Shown: positions 45,368 through 54,356 of the stretch, piece after piece
How positions within the stretch are numbered: position 1 is the first letter of the stretch
Layout of the letters: the number at the start of each line of letters is the position of its first letter
NCBI RefSeq assembly: GCF_003031405.1
Contig: NZ_CP020469.1
Span: 3,844,001 to 3,908,000 of the forward strand
DNA length: 64,000 bases
Source: Halomonas sp. 'Soap Lake #6'
GTDB taxonomy: Bacteria; Pseudomonadota; Gammaproteobacteria; Pseudomonadales; Halomonadaceae
Direction: 5' to 3'
Made by a program: the position numbers and the translations under genes
The notes under the pieces: generated by a model
Told to the model about the DNA's origin: nothing
Databases searched by the model: none
Seen by the model: the letters and a program-made list of their open reading frames with translations, nothing else

Positions 45368-47053
45368 TTAGTGCGTAGTCGCCACCTGGGCACACAGCGA
45401 ACGGTCCAGCACAGCAATAAAACACGCGCCTCCCAGTTCGCTCTCTTCAAGCGTCACCGCACCACCGTGCTGACGACACAGCCGAGCAACAAGCGCCAGA
45501 CCAATGCCACGGTGTTTGCCTGTTTTGGTCGAAAAGCCTTCCTCAAAAATCGACTCCGCGTGCTCAGCAGGTACCCCAGAACCATTGTCTTCCACTTCAA
45601 TCAGTAACTGCTCACCCAAGTCAGTAAAAAAGAGCCGCACCTTGGGTGCGTCGCCATTGGGGCCATTGAGCGCAGCATGGCAGGCGTTATCTAACAAATT
45701 ACCGACGACACTCATCATGACTTCCTGGCCGGTCGGTGTTAGCGGACAAGAGAGCGAACTCTGCTCATCAATCTCCAGGGCTACTCCTAGCTCACGGGCC
45801 CGGGTAAGTTTTCCCAACAGCGTACCGCTAAGCACCGCATCGGCTACATGGCGCATTAAAAAGCTCATCTGGGCCTGAGCACGCTCGGTTTCCTGATGAA
45901 TAAGCGCCAGCGCCTCATCAATACGTTGCAACTGGAGCAGGCCTGAAATGGTGTATAGCTTGTTAGAGAACTCATGTGCCTGCGCGCGCAGCATATCCAC
46001 ATCACGGCTTGCCTGAGTGAGCGCTTGGGAGAGATCAATAATCTCACGGCGGCTACGAAACGTGGCAACCGCTCCTTCGATCTCGCCTTCGTGCAAAATC
46101 GGCACACGGTTAACGACTACGGGGTGGTCACCCAGCCACATCTCCTGGTTAAATTCTTGTTCACCATGCCTTAAAACCTCCAGTAGCCGCGAATTAGGCA
46201 CCACCTCGCGAATTGGCTGACCGAGCAATACATGCTCATCGGGCAGCCCTAAAAAGCGGCGCGCCTGTTGATTGACCAGGGTAATTTGGCCATCACGATT
46301 AACTGCCAAAATGCCCTCGTGAATCGACTGCAAGATGGCCTCTTTTTCCATGGCCAAGCGAGCAATTTCATAGGGTTCTAAGCCAAGAATGATCTTTTTC
46401 AGGTGCTGAGATAGCCAGTACGCTCCAGCAAATCCCAGAGCAATCATTAGCGCCACCAGTGCCCAACCTAAGTTGGTGTGACGCCCCACATCCAGAGCCA
46501 CGCGATCCAGCATAAAGCCCACCGACACCACGCCGATGATGTTACCTTCTTCATCCCAAATGGGGGTTTTACCCCGCATTGCGGTACCCAGGGTGCCAGT
46601 GGCCTCTGATACGTATGACTGGCCATAAATCAGTGCTTGGTCATTATCGTCACCCACCATGGAGTATCCGATACGTTCCGGCACCGGATGCGAATAGCGA
46701 ATTGACTGAGCATTACCTACGACGACATAGCGAGCGCCGGTCTCTTGCCGTACACGCTCAGCAAGAGGCTGTATAATCAATGCCGGATTGGGAGTGGAGA
46801 AGGCATTAACAATCTGCGGCATGCCTGCCACGGTTTTAGCCACCGCCAGCGCCCTCTCGCCCATTTGATAGGTAATGATTTCCGCTTTACGGTGGTTGAG
46901 GTAAGTACCTTGGGCCAGCAGCATACCCGCCAACAGCAGGCCGACCAGCAGCATGACCTGCAGACGAAAGCTGCGTTTATACCAGCGGCGTTTGGCGCGA
47001 GTACGACGCCAGCGCTGTAATTCAGCCAGCGTTCGGGGGCGGGAAGCGGTCAT
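45368..47053 (-). CDS. Sensor histidine kinase, CitA/DcuS type
   Basis: Membrane kinase of about 561 residues. After a basic N-terminus come helix one (about 32-52), a periplasmic Cache-like sensor with YVVVGNAQSIRYSHPVPERIG, helix two (about 200-222), a cytoplasmic PAS domain and the kinase core. The phospho-accepting His lies in AHEFSNKLYTISGLLQL, the N-box is NLLDNACHAAL, and ATP-lid motifs are DNGSGVP and GIGLALV. The start is uncertain: ATG 47053 is chosen, but the frame is open to 47101. It likely senses a carboxylate for the adjacent Tct system. Confidence 0.92.
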   Translation of the reverse strand: MTASRPRTLAELQRWRRTRAKRRWYKRSFRLQVMLLVGLLLAGMLLAQGTYLNHRKAEIITYQMGERALAVAKTVAGMPQIVNAFSTPNPALIIQPLAERVRQETGARYVVVGNAQSIRYSHPVPERIGYSMVGDDNDQALIYGQSYVSEATGTLGTAMRGKTPIWDEEGNIIGVVSVGFMLDRVALDVGRHTNLGWALVALMIALGFAGAYWLSQHLKKIILGLEPYEIARLAMEKEAILQSIHEGILAVNRDGQITLVNQQARRFLGLPDEHVLLGQPIREVVPNSRLLEVLRHGEQEFNQEMWLGDHPVVVNRVPILHEGEIEGAVATFRSRREIIDLSQALTQASRDVDMLRAQAHEFSNKLYTISGLLQLQRIDEALALIHQETERAQAQMSFLMRHVADAVLSGTLLGKLTRARELGVALEIDEQSSLSCPLTPTGQEVMMSVVGNLLDNACHAALNGPNGDAPKVRLFFTDLGEQLLIEVEDNGSGVPAEHAESIFEEGFSTKTGKHRGIGLALVARLCRQHGGAVTLEESELGGACFIAVLDRSLCAQVATTH

Positions 47054-47251
47054 AATGGAACTCACAGTGCGCAATAACGCCATTATGGCACGCAGCGCCA
47101 AGTGACGTTAGTCGTTGCACCTTTGCACTAGGTTTCTTACAACGCCTGGGCTACCTGCATAGCAGCCATGTTGCCGCATCTATATACTCGCCCTTATTAT
47201 GCGCACCACCGGTAGATACTCGCCCCGTCCCTACACTCAAGGAGGAGTTAC

Positions 47252-47998
47252 GTGCTAAGCCTTTTAAGATGTATCGTGCTAGCAGGCTGCTCGCTGTGGG
47301 CTACCACTGCAACAGCTAGCCCGTTTTATGCACCACCACCGCCTCAAGCAGATGCCCCCATATTCAGCGGCGATGCAGAACTCGGCTTTAACCAACTTTC
47401 GGGAAATACCGATAGCCGCACGTTAATTGGCAAAACACGCCTAACCTGGATTACTGGTGACTTTACCCACTCGCTACGTGGTGAAGTACGCAATGTAAGT
47501 AAAGGAGGAGCAACAAGCGCTGAACAATACTTACTATCCGGGCGCGAGCGCTACGACTTCAATGGCCCTCACTATTTGTTTGGCTTTGCCCGCTGGGAGA
47601 AAGACCGCTTTGCCGGCTACGACCAACAGCTCTCCGTCATTGGTGGCTATGGCCGACAAATTGTCGATGGCGAGCGGCACTATCTTTCACTTGAAGCGGG
47701 GCCTGGTTATCGTCACGACCGGCTACGCGAAGACGATAATGAGCAGCTTGGAGTGGCCTACTCAGCGCTTGATTATCGTTGGGAGTTTTCACCGAACGCT
47801 GATTTCAAGCAGGAGATGTCGCTGGAGTACACCCACGAAAACACGACTTCGCGCTCCTTATCTGCTCTTACGGCACGCTTGAACGCGCGCATGTCGTTAC
47901 GCCTTTCCCATGAGATCAAGCGTAACTCTCAGCCCCCGGAAGACGCCAGCGAGCGCACCGATCACACCACCAGTGCCTCTCTTATGTACCGCTGGTAA
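47252..47998 (+). CDS. DUF481 outer membrane protein (YdiY-like)
   Basis: A 248-residue protein with a signal peptide ending ATASP and a beta-barrel-like body. The region GDAELGFNQLSGNTDSRTLIGKTRLTW is the DUF481 hallmark; the family includes 'salt-induced outer membrane protein' YdiY. It starts at GTG 47252 behind GGAGGAG and ends in an aromatic YRW. Function is not known. It is convergent with the ABC permease gene, 8 bases away. Confidence 0.88.
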   Translation: MLSLLRCIVLAGCSLWATTATASPFYAPPPPQADAPIFSGDAELGFNQLSGNTDSRTLIGKTRLTWITGDFTHSLRGEVRNVSKGGATSAEQYLLSGRERYDFNGPHYLFGFARWEKDRFAGYDQQLSVIGGYGRQIVDGERHYLSLEAGPGYRHDRLREDDNEQLGVAYSALDYRWEFSPNADFKQEMSLEYTHENTTSRSLSALTARLNARMSLRLSHEIKRNSQPPEDASERTDHTTSASLMYRW

Positions 47999-48006
47999 GC
48001 ATCCAC

Positions 48007-48777
48007 TTAACGATCCTGCCCTCGATGCGCCCAGCCGGTCATGCGCTTTTCAAGCAGTGCAAATAGTTCATACATCACCATCGCCATGGCACTGATCACT
48101 AATAGCCCGGCAAATACCAACCCCATTCGCATCTGCGAACCAGCACTCATCATCAGGTAGCCAATCCCCTGGTTGGAGGCTACCGTCTCCGATACCACAG
48201 TACCGACAAATGCCAAGGTGATGGCGACTTTCAGTGAAGCAAAAAAGTAAGGCAGTGAGCGTGGCAACCCTACTTTCAGCAGCACATCCATGCGGCGTGC
48301 GCCTAAAACACGCAGTACGTCTTCCATTTCCGGTTCAAGCGTTGCAAGCCCCGTCGCCACGTTGACCACGATAGGAAAAAAACAGATTAAAAACGCGGTA
48401 AGAATCGCGGGCACCGAGCCAATGCCAAACCACACCACTAAAATCGGTACAAACGCCACTTTCGGGATCGCATTAAACCCCACTAGCAGTGGATAACAGG
48501 CGTTATATAAAAAGCGCGATGAGCCAATGATAAAGCCCAGTACTAGCCCCACCACCACTCCTAAACCAAAGCCAATCAGCGTCGTCCAGAAGGTTTGCCA
48601 TGAGTGCTTGCCGATTGGCCCCGCATAGGTCACCAGCGCCTGGGCGGTTTCCAAAGCGCTAGGAAAAATGAAACTGGGTACGTTGAATAGACGCACAGTG
48701 ACTTCCCACACCACGACCAGCGCTGCAACAGCAATCCAAGGGGCTAGCCGTTCGATTAGCTTGCTCTTTTTCGTCAT
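48007..48777 (-). CDS. ABC transporter permease (SsuC/TauC type)
   Basis: Inner membrane permease of 256 residues, six helices, with the ATPase-contact motif EMEDVLRVLGARRMDVLLKVGLPRSLPYFFASLKVAI. ATG 48777 begins MTKKSKL. The frame continues to 48867 through a 12-bp tandem array that would add KHLN repeats; this extension is unlikely to be a functional membrane anchor but stays open. It forms one importer with the next two upstream genes. Confidence 0.9.
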   Translation of the reverse strand: MTKKSKLIERLAPWIAVAALVVVWEVTVRLFNVPSFIFPSALETAQALVTYAGPIGKHSWQTFWTTLIGFGLGVVVGLVLGFIIGSSRFLYNACYPLLVGFNAIPKVAFVPILVVWFGIGSVPAILTAFLICFFPIVVNVATGLATLEPEMEDVLRVLGARRMDVLLKVGLPRSLPYFFASLKVAITLAFVGTVVSETVASNQGIGYLMMSAGSQMRMGLVFAGLLVISAMAMVMYELFALLEKRMTGWAHRGQDR

Positions 48778-48797
48778 AACCGTGCCTTTGGTTACGT

Positions 48798-48881
48798 ACT
48801 TGTTTAAGTGCTTGTTTAAGTGCTTGTTTAAGTGCTTGTTTAAGTGCTTGTTTAAGTACTTAAGCAAGTACCTGGTTAAGT
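48798..48881 (-). repeat. 12-bp tandem array between ATPase and permease genes
   Basis: Seven units: ACTTGTTTAAGT once, GCTTGTTTAAGT four times, then ACTTAAGCAAGT, nearly a reverse complement of the others, and ACCTGGTTAAGT. The last contains the ATPase stop codon. The inverted unit lets the array form a loopless or small-loop hairpin. The units preserve an open frame in front of the permease. Confidence 0.93.
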
Positions 48882-49658
48882 ACTACGCACATCACCAATC
48901 TGAGCGCGCAGCGACTGCACCAGATCGATAAACGGTTTTTGGTAGGTGGTTTCCAGAGCACGGGGGCGCGGTAGGGTAATACTGCGCTTCTCAATCACCC
49001 GCCCTGGGCGGCGGCTCATCACGTAGACCGTATCGGCGAGAAACGCCGCTTCACGCAGGTCATGGGTGACAAGCACAACGGTAAAGCGCTGTGCTTCCCA
49101 TAAGTCACGCAGCACACACCACAGCTCTTCACGGGTAAAGGCATCCAAGGCGCCAAACGGCTCATCAAGCATTAACAAGCGCGGTTGATGGATCAGCGCT
49201 CGACAGATGGAAGCGCGCTGTTGCATCCCACCCGATAATTGCCATGGATATTTATCTTCATACTCGGCAAGGCCAACGGTTTTCAACAGCGTGCGGGCCC
49301 AGCCTTTAAACTCCTCGCGGCGTTTACGAAACTGATGCCGGTAAGGTTTAACAATCTCCAACGGCAACAAGACGTTATCCAAGGTGGTGCGCCAAGGCAG
49401 CAAGTTGGCATTTTGAAATGCCATGCCCGAAATTTTGAGTGGTCCGGTGACCGGCAAACCATCGACCTGAATCATCCCTGCCGTGGGCGCATGTAATCCC
49501 GTGCAGAGCTTCATAAACGTCGACTTACCACACCCGGATGGACCCACGAAGGCGACAAACTCACCTTCGTGGATATTCAGATTGATGTCCTCAATGGCAT
49601 TGCCCGAGCCGTCGTAGGCAAGGCTGACGTCATCAAAGGTTACGAAAGCTGCCGACAT
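48876..49658 (-). CDS. ABC transporter ATPase (SsuB/TauB type)
   Basis: ATPase of 260 residues with Walker A GPSGCGKST, signature LSGGMQQRASICRAL, Walker B LLMLDEPFGALD and the switch His in VTHDLREA. It energises the neighbouring permease. Its start lies 2 bases after the binding-protein stop, so the genes are coupled. The nearest types import sulfonates, nitrate or pyrimidine precursors. Confidence 0.93.
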   Translation of the reverse strand: MSAAFVTFDDVSLAYDGSGNAIEDINLNIHEGEFVAFVGPSGCGKSTFMKLCTGLHAPTAGMIQVDGLPVTGPLKISGMAFQNANLLPWRTTLDNVLLPLEIVKPYRHQFRKRREEFKGWARTLLKTVGLAEYEDKYPWQLSGGMQQRASICRALIHQPRLLMLDEPFGALDAFTREELWCVLRDLWEAQRFTVVLVTHDLREAAFLADTVYVMSRRPGRVIEKRSITLPRPRALETTYQKPFIDLVQSLRAQIGDVRST

Positions 49659-49660
49659 GC

Positions 49661-50731
49661 TTATTCGCCCTCTGCCGGAAATAGCCTGCGCTCTTCTTGG
49701 GAGGGTAAGTAGCTTGAGTTAAACACTTGGTCTGGTGAGGGCACAGACGGCAGATCATAAGCGTCGGCCACCAGTTGAATCGCCTCAATCAAGCGCCCTT
49801 CATCCACACCGCCCACACCATGTTCACGGGCATCGGGGGTATCAACAACGCTATCCAGAGCCAGCTTCAAACGACGGGTTTCCATTGCCACATTAATCAA
49901 GCCGTCACGGTTTTTGACGTATTCAATGGCTGCTTCTGGGTCGGCAATGGTTTCGCCGAGCGCACGATTGAAGGCGCGCAGAAAGCCCTGTACCGCTTCG
50001 GGGTTTGCTTCCGCAAAGGATTCACTGGCGATAATAGCGTTGCCGTAGAGCGGTACGCCGTATTCAGGGAACGGCAGAATGGTGAGGTCATCTTCACTCA
50101 TGCCGCGCTCTTCTAGGTTGAGCAAGCTGGTGAAGTAGAATCCGGTAATGGCGTCCACATCACCGCGGGTCAGCAGAGTTTCACGCAGTGTGGGGTCGAC
50201 GTTTTGCCACTCCACCGCATCGTGTTCCAGCTCATTGGCGGCGGCAAATACGCCCCACGCTCGATAACCGGTATCAAAGGCAGGAGCGGCGATGGTTTTG
50301 CCGACTAAATCAGCAGGGCTTTCGATACCGCGGTCTTTACGAGCAAATACGGCGGCAGGTGTACCGTCATACACGATATAAACGCCTTGAATACCAGGGC
50401 CATTGGGATTTTCCGCAAGAAACTCCACTAATGCATTGAGGTCGCCAAAGCCCATTTCATAAGCGCCGGAGGCTACACGATTAATCGCCCCGGCAGAGCC
50501 ACTGCCAGAGTCAATCTGTACGTTGAGGCCCTCTTCAGCGAAGTAGCCTTTCTCTGCAGCCATCAAAAACGGCGCAGCTGGGCCTTCAAATCTCCAGTCC
50601 AATTGGAAGCGTATCGATGTGGTCTCGGCAAGTGCGCTTATTGGCAGCAGTGATAAGGCCGCAGTCAACACCGTGACTGAGCGCAGACCTACGGGAAACG
50701 TGCATTTCGGCAATACAGAAAGAAGCGACAT
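49661..50731 (-). CDS. ABC transporter binding protein, NMT1/THI5-like
   Basis: Periplasmic binding protein of 356 residues with a signal peptide ending ALAE. The N-terminal SIRFQLDWRFEGPAAPFLMAAEKGYFAEEGLNVQIDSGSGSAGAINRVASGAYEMGFGD is typical for the SsuA/NMT1 superfamily. Substrate is uncertain; candidates are thiamine precursors, pyrimidines, sulfonates or amides. ATG 50731 is preferred over TTG 50737. It is the first gene of the importer operon. Confidence 0.9.
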   Translation of the reverse strand: MSLLSVLPKCTFPVGLRSVTVLTAALSLLPISALAETTSIRFQLDWRFEGPAAPFLMAAEKGYFAEEGLNVQIDSGSGSAGAINRVASGAYEMGFGDLNALVEFLAENPNGPGIQGVYIVYDGTPAAVFARKDRGIESPADLVGKTIAAPAFDTGYRAWGVFAAANELEHDAVEWQNVDPTLRETLLTRGDVDAITGFYFTSLLNLEERGMSEDDLTILPFPEYGVPLYGNAIIASESFAEANPEAVQGFLRAFNRALGETIADPEAAIEYVKNRDGLINVAMETRRLKLALDSVVDTPDAREHGVGGVDEGRLIEAIQLVADAYDLPSVPSPDQVFNSSYLPSQEERRLFPAEGE

Positions 50732-50913
50732 TGGCAAAGCACCTTGTGTGCACTATTTTCCTTGCTGCTGCATCAACGCTGCCAAACTTTACTTTTTATC
50801 TATTTATCAAAAACTTATCATGAATTAGACAACCTCTCCTGCGCACACCTCCTCCAAAATAGTGCGGCCAGACAACCCCTTGCACCATTTTCAAGCAATT
50901 TCATCTCAGATAT

Positions 50914-50942
50914 TAGACTTTCGTCTATGCCCTGGGTATACT
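50914..50942 (+). promoter_or_regulatory. Promoter with palindrome at the -35 position
   Basis: TAGAC-TTTC-GTCTA (50914-50927) precedes TATACT (50937-50942). No good -35 exists, so the palindrome may bind an activator. The predicted transcript would start near 50949. Confidence 0.45.
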
Positions 50943-50962
50943 GTGTTCAGTTTCCTGTCCTC

Positions 50963-50990
50963 GCGCCATTCCTTGAATGGCGCTTTTTTT
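50963..50990 (+). terminator. Intrinsic terminator in the BCCT leader
   Basis: GCGCCATT-CCTTG-AATGGCGC followed by T7. It has perfect 8-bp arms and lies only about 15-40 bases after the predicted transcription start, with no gene in front of it on the plus strand. Confidence 0.8.
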
Positions 50991-51141
50991 ATCTGCTGTT
51001 TTGTTTTATCAGCTTTTATCAATTTTTATTAACTCTTGCATTGACTCTTACATTAACTGGGCGGTGTTAAGCCGCTTAACGATGTGCGTTTGATAGGCCC
51101 GCTATTTTAGCCTCTCCCTGCTCCCCTAAAAGGTGTTCCTC

Positions 51142-52710
51142 ATGAACCAACCCGCCTCCAATGGCGACGGCACTAATGCTGACGGCTCTGCGCGGCTTGC
51201 GCTCGGCGATCCTATTGTTTTGCTCTTAAGCATCGGCTTTATCATCGCCTTCCTAGCCCTGTCACTTTACGACGTGGAGTTAGTCGCTGAGAGCATCAGC
51301 AAAGGCTTTGCCTGGACAGCATTAGTCCTGGGTAGCTACTTCCAGTTGCTTCTTCTACTCACCTTCTTTATTGCCATCGGCCTGGCGATAACACCCGCAG
51401 CTAAAGCCAAAATCGGCAACTTAGATGCACCAGAAATGAGCACGTTTAAGTGGCTATCCATCATTTTGTGTACGTTGCTAGCAGGTGGAGGGGTGTTTTT
51501 TGCAGCTGGTGAGCCGATCTACCATTTTATTGTGACGCCACCTGCCTTCGACAGTGAACCGGGCACTATTCCTGCCGTTTCCAATGCCTTGGCACAATCA
51601 TTTATGCATTGGGGATTTATCGGCTGGGCGGTTCTGGGATCACTAACGGCCATCGTGCTTGCCCATGCCCACTATGTGAAAGGCCAGCCACTACAGCCAC
51701 GCACTCTGCTCTACCCGTTATTGGGAGAACGACTGATGCGTGGCCCCTTGGGTGGGATCATTGATGCGTGCTGCGTTATAGCTGTCGTCGCCGGTACAGT
51801 GGGCCCGATTGGCTTTTTAGCGACTCAGGTAAGTTTTGGCTTGCATGAGGTGTTTGGTCTACCCAATAGCTATGCCAGTAAATTGGTCATATTAGCGGTG
51901 TTAGCCAGTATGTATGTGCTCTCGGCCATGAGTGGTGTCCATAAAGGCATGCAGTTACTTAGCCGTTTCAATGTATTCCTGGCCCTGGCGGTGGGTGTAG
52001 TCATCATTGTGTTCGGCCCCAGCCTGTTTTTATTCAACAGCTACTTTTCCAGCATGGGGGTCTACATTAGCGACTTCTTCCCCATGGCAACCATGACGGC
52101 AGACACTGCCCCCGCCTGGTGGATGCAGTGGTGGACGGTATTTTTCTTTGCCTGGTTTATCGGTTTCGGCCCGTTGGTAGCAATTTTTGTAGCACGGATT
52201 TCCCGCGGGCGCAGTATCCGTGAAATGATTATCGCTGTGGCGATTCTGGCCCCTATTGCCACAACAGTGTGGTTCACCCTGCTCGGCGGGTCGGGTATTC
52301 ACTACCAGTTGACCGGCGCTATTGATCTTACCGATGCGCTTAATAACTTCCAGTTTGATGTAGCAACGCTAACGGTCGCCCAGTCTTTACCGGGCGGCGC
52401 GTGGATGACGTTGGCTATTTTAGTGTTAACAACGATATTCGTAGCCACCACCGGTGATTCGATGAGCTACGCCATTGCAGTCGTTGGAGCGGGCCACGAC
52501 GACCCAAGCCCCTACATACGGGCTTTCTGGGGAATCGCCATGGCAATTATGGCAGCAGTGCTTTTATATATGGGCGCTGGTCAAATATCAGCCCTGCAGC
52601 AGTTTATTGTGATTACTGCCATTCCGGTGTCCTTCATTCTACTGCCCTCACTGTGGGACGGTCCTAAAGCAGCCTACGCCATGGCCCGGGAACAGGGCAT
52701 TATTGAGTAG
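51142..52710 (+). CDS. BCCT family transporter
   Basis: Secondary transporter of the betaine/choline/carnitine family, 522 residues with twelve predicted helices. The family core is WWMQWWTVFFFAWFIGFGPLVAIFVARISRGRSIREM. It lacks the long osmosensing C-terminal tail of BetP. Start ATG 51142 follows AAAAGG. Unlike the classical W-x-P motif, this one has GFGPLVAIF, so the substrate may differ from betaine. It is divergent from the NMT1-like importer. Confidence 0.92.
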   Translation: MNQPASNGDGTNADGSARLALGDPIVLLLSIGFIIAFLALSLYDVELVAESISKGFAWTALVLGSYFQLLLLLTFFIAIGLAITPAAKAKIGNLDAPEMSTFKWLSIILCTLLAGGGVFFAAGEPIYHFIVTPPAFDSEPGTIPAVSNALAQSFMHWGFIGWAVLGSLTAIVLAHAHYVKGQPLQPRTLLYPLLGERLMRGPLGGIIDACCVIAVVAGTVGPIGFLATQVSFGLHEVFGLPNSYASKLVILAVLASMYVLSAMSGVHKGMQLLSRFNVFLALAVGVVIIVFGPSLFLFNSYFSSMGVYISDFFPMATMTADTAPAWWMQWWTVFFFAWFIGFGPLVAIFVARISRGRSIREMIIAVAILAPIATTVWFTLLGGSGIHYQLTGAIDLTDALNNFQFDVATLTVAQSLPGGAWMTLAILVLTTIFVATTGDSMSYAIAVVGAGHDDPSPYIRAFWGIAMAIMAAVLLYMGAGQISALQQFIVITAIPVSFILLPSLWDGPKAAYAMAREQGIIE

Positions 52711-52727
52711 TACTGAAGCCCAGTAAT

Positions 52728-52792
52728 CCTTGCTTATAGCCCTTGCTTATAGCCCTTGCTTATAACCCTTGCTTATAACCCTTGCTTATAAC
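52728..52792. repeat. 13-bp tandem array over the flagellin stop codon
   Basis: Five units of CCTTGCTTATA(G/A)C in a row, two with GC and three with AC endings. The last unit contains the TAA and last Leu codon of flagellin. The array fills the gap between the convergent BCCT and flagellin genes. Confidence 0.95.
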
Positions 52793-53607
52793 CCTTCCAA
52801 CAGCCGCAAAATCATCTGCGGCTGTTGGTTAGCCTGGGCCAACATCGCGATGCCTGCCTGCTGCAGGATCTGTGCGCGAACAAAGTTAGAGGCTTCCTTG
52901 GCATAGTCAGCGTCTTGAATACGCGAGCGGGCAGCAGATAGATTGACGATACTGTTGTTCAACCCATCAATCACACTTTCAAAGCGGTTCTGCACGGCGC
53001 CCAAATAGCTGCGCTGTTGATCTAGCCGCTTGATAGCTTCATCGACCATATCAATAGGTTTTTCTGGGCCGCTGTAATCTTCCAGTACGCTCAAGCCTTC
53101 CAGCCCTAAGCCCTGTAAATTCATTGCTTCAAAACGTACCGCAATGCTGTCACCAGAGTTAGCGCCAACCTGAATATTCAGTGTTTTAGTATCGTTAAAC
53201 AGCCCAGTACCGTTGAAATTACTTTTCCCGGCAATGCGATCAATCTCTTCCAGGCGCTGACCAATCTCGGTTTGGATAGCAGCAAGATCGTTAGAAGAGT
53301 TGGTACCGTTAGCAGCTTGTACGCTCAGCTCACGGATACGCTGCAAGTTATCATTGATTTGGTTAAGCGAGCCCTCAGCCGCCTGCACCATTGAGATGCC
53401 ATCATTGGTATTACGAATCGCTTGATTCATACCTTTGATTTGCGCTGTCATGCGATTGGCAATCGCCTGACCAGCGGCATCGTCCTTCGCGCTATTGATA
53501 CGCAACCCAGACGACAGACGCTGCATTGCAGTCTGCATGGCCTGCTGACTGCCGCGCAGATTATTCTGCACAGTAAGCGACATAAGATTAGTGTTCAGGC
53601 TGAGCAA
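52786..53607 (-). CDS. fliC: Flagellin
   Basis: Flagellar filament subunit of 273 residues. The N-terminal D0/D1 part contains QRLSSGLRINSAKDDAAGQAIANRM and the C-terminal part ARSRIQDADYAKEASNFVRAQILQQAGIAMLAQANQQPQMILRLL. Little lies between, so the exposed D2/D3 domains are almost absent: a short flagellin. The start is TTG 53607 behind CGGAGG, leading straight into the conserved SLNTN segment. No other flagellar gene is nearby. A sigma-28-type -10 box lies upstream. Confidence 0.95.
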   Translation of the reverse strand: MLSLNTNLMSLTVQNNLRGSQQAMQTAMQRLSSGLRINSAKDDAAGQAIANRMTAQIKGMNQAIRNTNDGISMVQAAEGSLNQINDNLQRIRELSVQAANGTNSSNDLAAIQTEIGQRLEEIDRIAGKSNFNGTGLFNDTKTLNIQVGANSGDSIAVRFEAMNLQGLGLEGLSVLEDYSGPEKPIDMVDEAIKRLDQQRSYLGAVQNRFESVIDGLNNSIVNLSAARSRIQDADYAKEASNFVRAQILQQAGIAMLAQANQQPQMILRLLEGL

Positions 53608-53660
53608 CGCGCGCCTCCGGGAGAAGTGAGCCCGCCTAAATTCTGGCAGCTATAGCGCTA

Positions 53661-53668
53661 TTATCGGC
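53661..53668 (-). promoter_or_regulatory. FliA (sigma-28) -10 element of flagellin
   Basis: GCCGATAA on the minus strand is a perfect sigma-28 -10 element, 53 bases before the TTG start. The -35 part is weak and lies within the folK 3' end. Confidence 0.65.
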
Positions 53669-54124
53669 TCAAAGACGAAAGTCATGAGCTTTTTTTGGTT
53701 TCAGCGCGCGGCCACTACGTGCCAGCACTTCGTCAGCAGGCCCGCGCACATAGTCATATTGGTAGTAGGCTTCATCCACCACCTCTCCATCCCACGCCAC
53801 GATGTCTAAGTCCATGGTTCTTGGGCCAGACTTAATTGGCCCACGTATGCGGCCAAGGCGGTCTTCAACTGCTTTCAAGTAGGCGCGAAAATCAGCGTAA
53901 TTAAAGGGGGTACGCACCAGCAGGGCAGCATTGAGAAAGTCGGGTTGAAGCTGATAGCCCACTGGCGAGGTATGAATCGCCTTGGAGCTTGCTATCAATT
54001 CGCACTCCTGACCCAGAATCGCGAGCGCTTTTACATAGTGTTGCTCAGGCTCAATATTGCTACCTAAAGAAATCAAACATTCATGGTCCGAACAAGCGAT
54101 TGCGTGTGACGACGTTGCTGACAT
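53669..54124 (-). CDS. folK: 6-hydroxymethyl-7,8-dihydropterin pyrophosphokinase-like (FolK)
   Basis: HPPK of 151 residues, transferring pyrophosphate from ATP to the pterin in folate synthesis. It has CLISLGSNIEPEQHYVKALAIL, then DFLNAALLVRT and GPIKSGPRTMDLDIVAWD, where the Asp pair binds Mg-ATP. I choose ATG 54124; ATG 54148 is possible. It is divergent from a FolM-like reductase rather than next to panB or pcnB, so it may be a second FolK serving pterin metabolism. Confidence 0.88.
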   Translation of the reverse strand: MSATSSHAIACSDHECLISLGSNIEPEQHYVKALAILGQECELIASSKAIHTSPVGYQLQPDFLNAALLVRTPFNYADFRAYLKAVEDRLGRIRGPIKSGPRTMDLDIVAWDGEVVDEAYYQYDYVRGPADEVLARSGRALKPKKAHDFRL

Positions 54125-54356
54125 AACGGCACCCAAACTAAGAGGCATGGTTCGTAATGGCAGTCGCGAAAGGTAGGGGCGAAAAAGATCGCAACGCCAT
54201 TTGCAGTAACAACCGAGAGAAATTCGCTAAAAATGCATTTTCTAGAATAGCTCGGCAAGAAAATTGTTCAACCTCTGTACAGTTTATTGACAAACGCTGA
54301 GTACACGCGGAGAGTCATAACTGATGTTGATGCTTATCAACCACAGGGGAGCTACT

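Larger units (their letters stand above)
50732..51141. other. Divergent intergenic region before the BCCT gene
   Basis: A 410-base region between the binding-protein and BCCT genes. It contains an inverted repeat, a -10 box and an early terminator (listed separately), then an AT-rich stretch with repeated TTTTATCA-like units. No further gene is visible. Confidence 0.6.

Noticed and set aside
48798..48881. Repeat array considered as a CRISPR
   Set aside because: Units are 12 bp and directly adjacent, without spacers, and no cas gene is present. The 52728-52792 array fails for the same reasons.
53674..53690. GACTTTCGTCT in the folK 3' end, also present in the BCCT upstream palindrome
   Set aside because: In folK it encodes the conserved ending HDFRL and lacks the flanking symmetry, so the shared 11 bases are probably chance.
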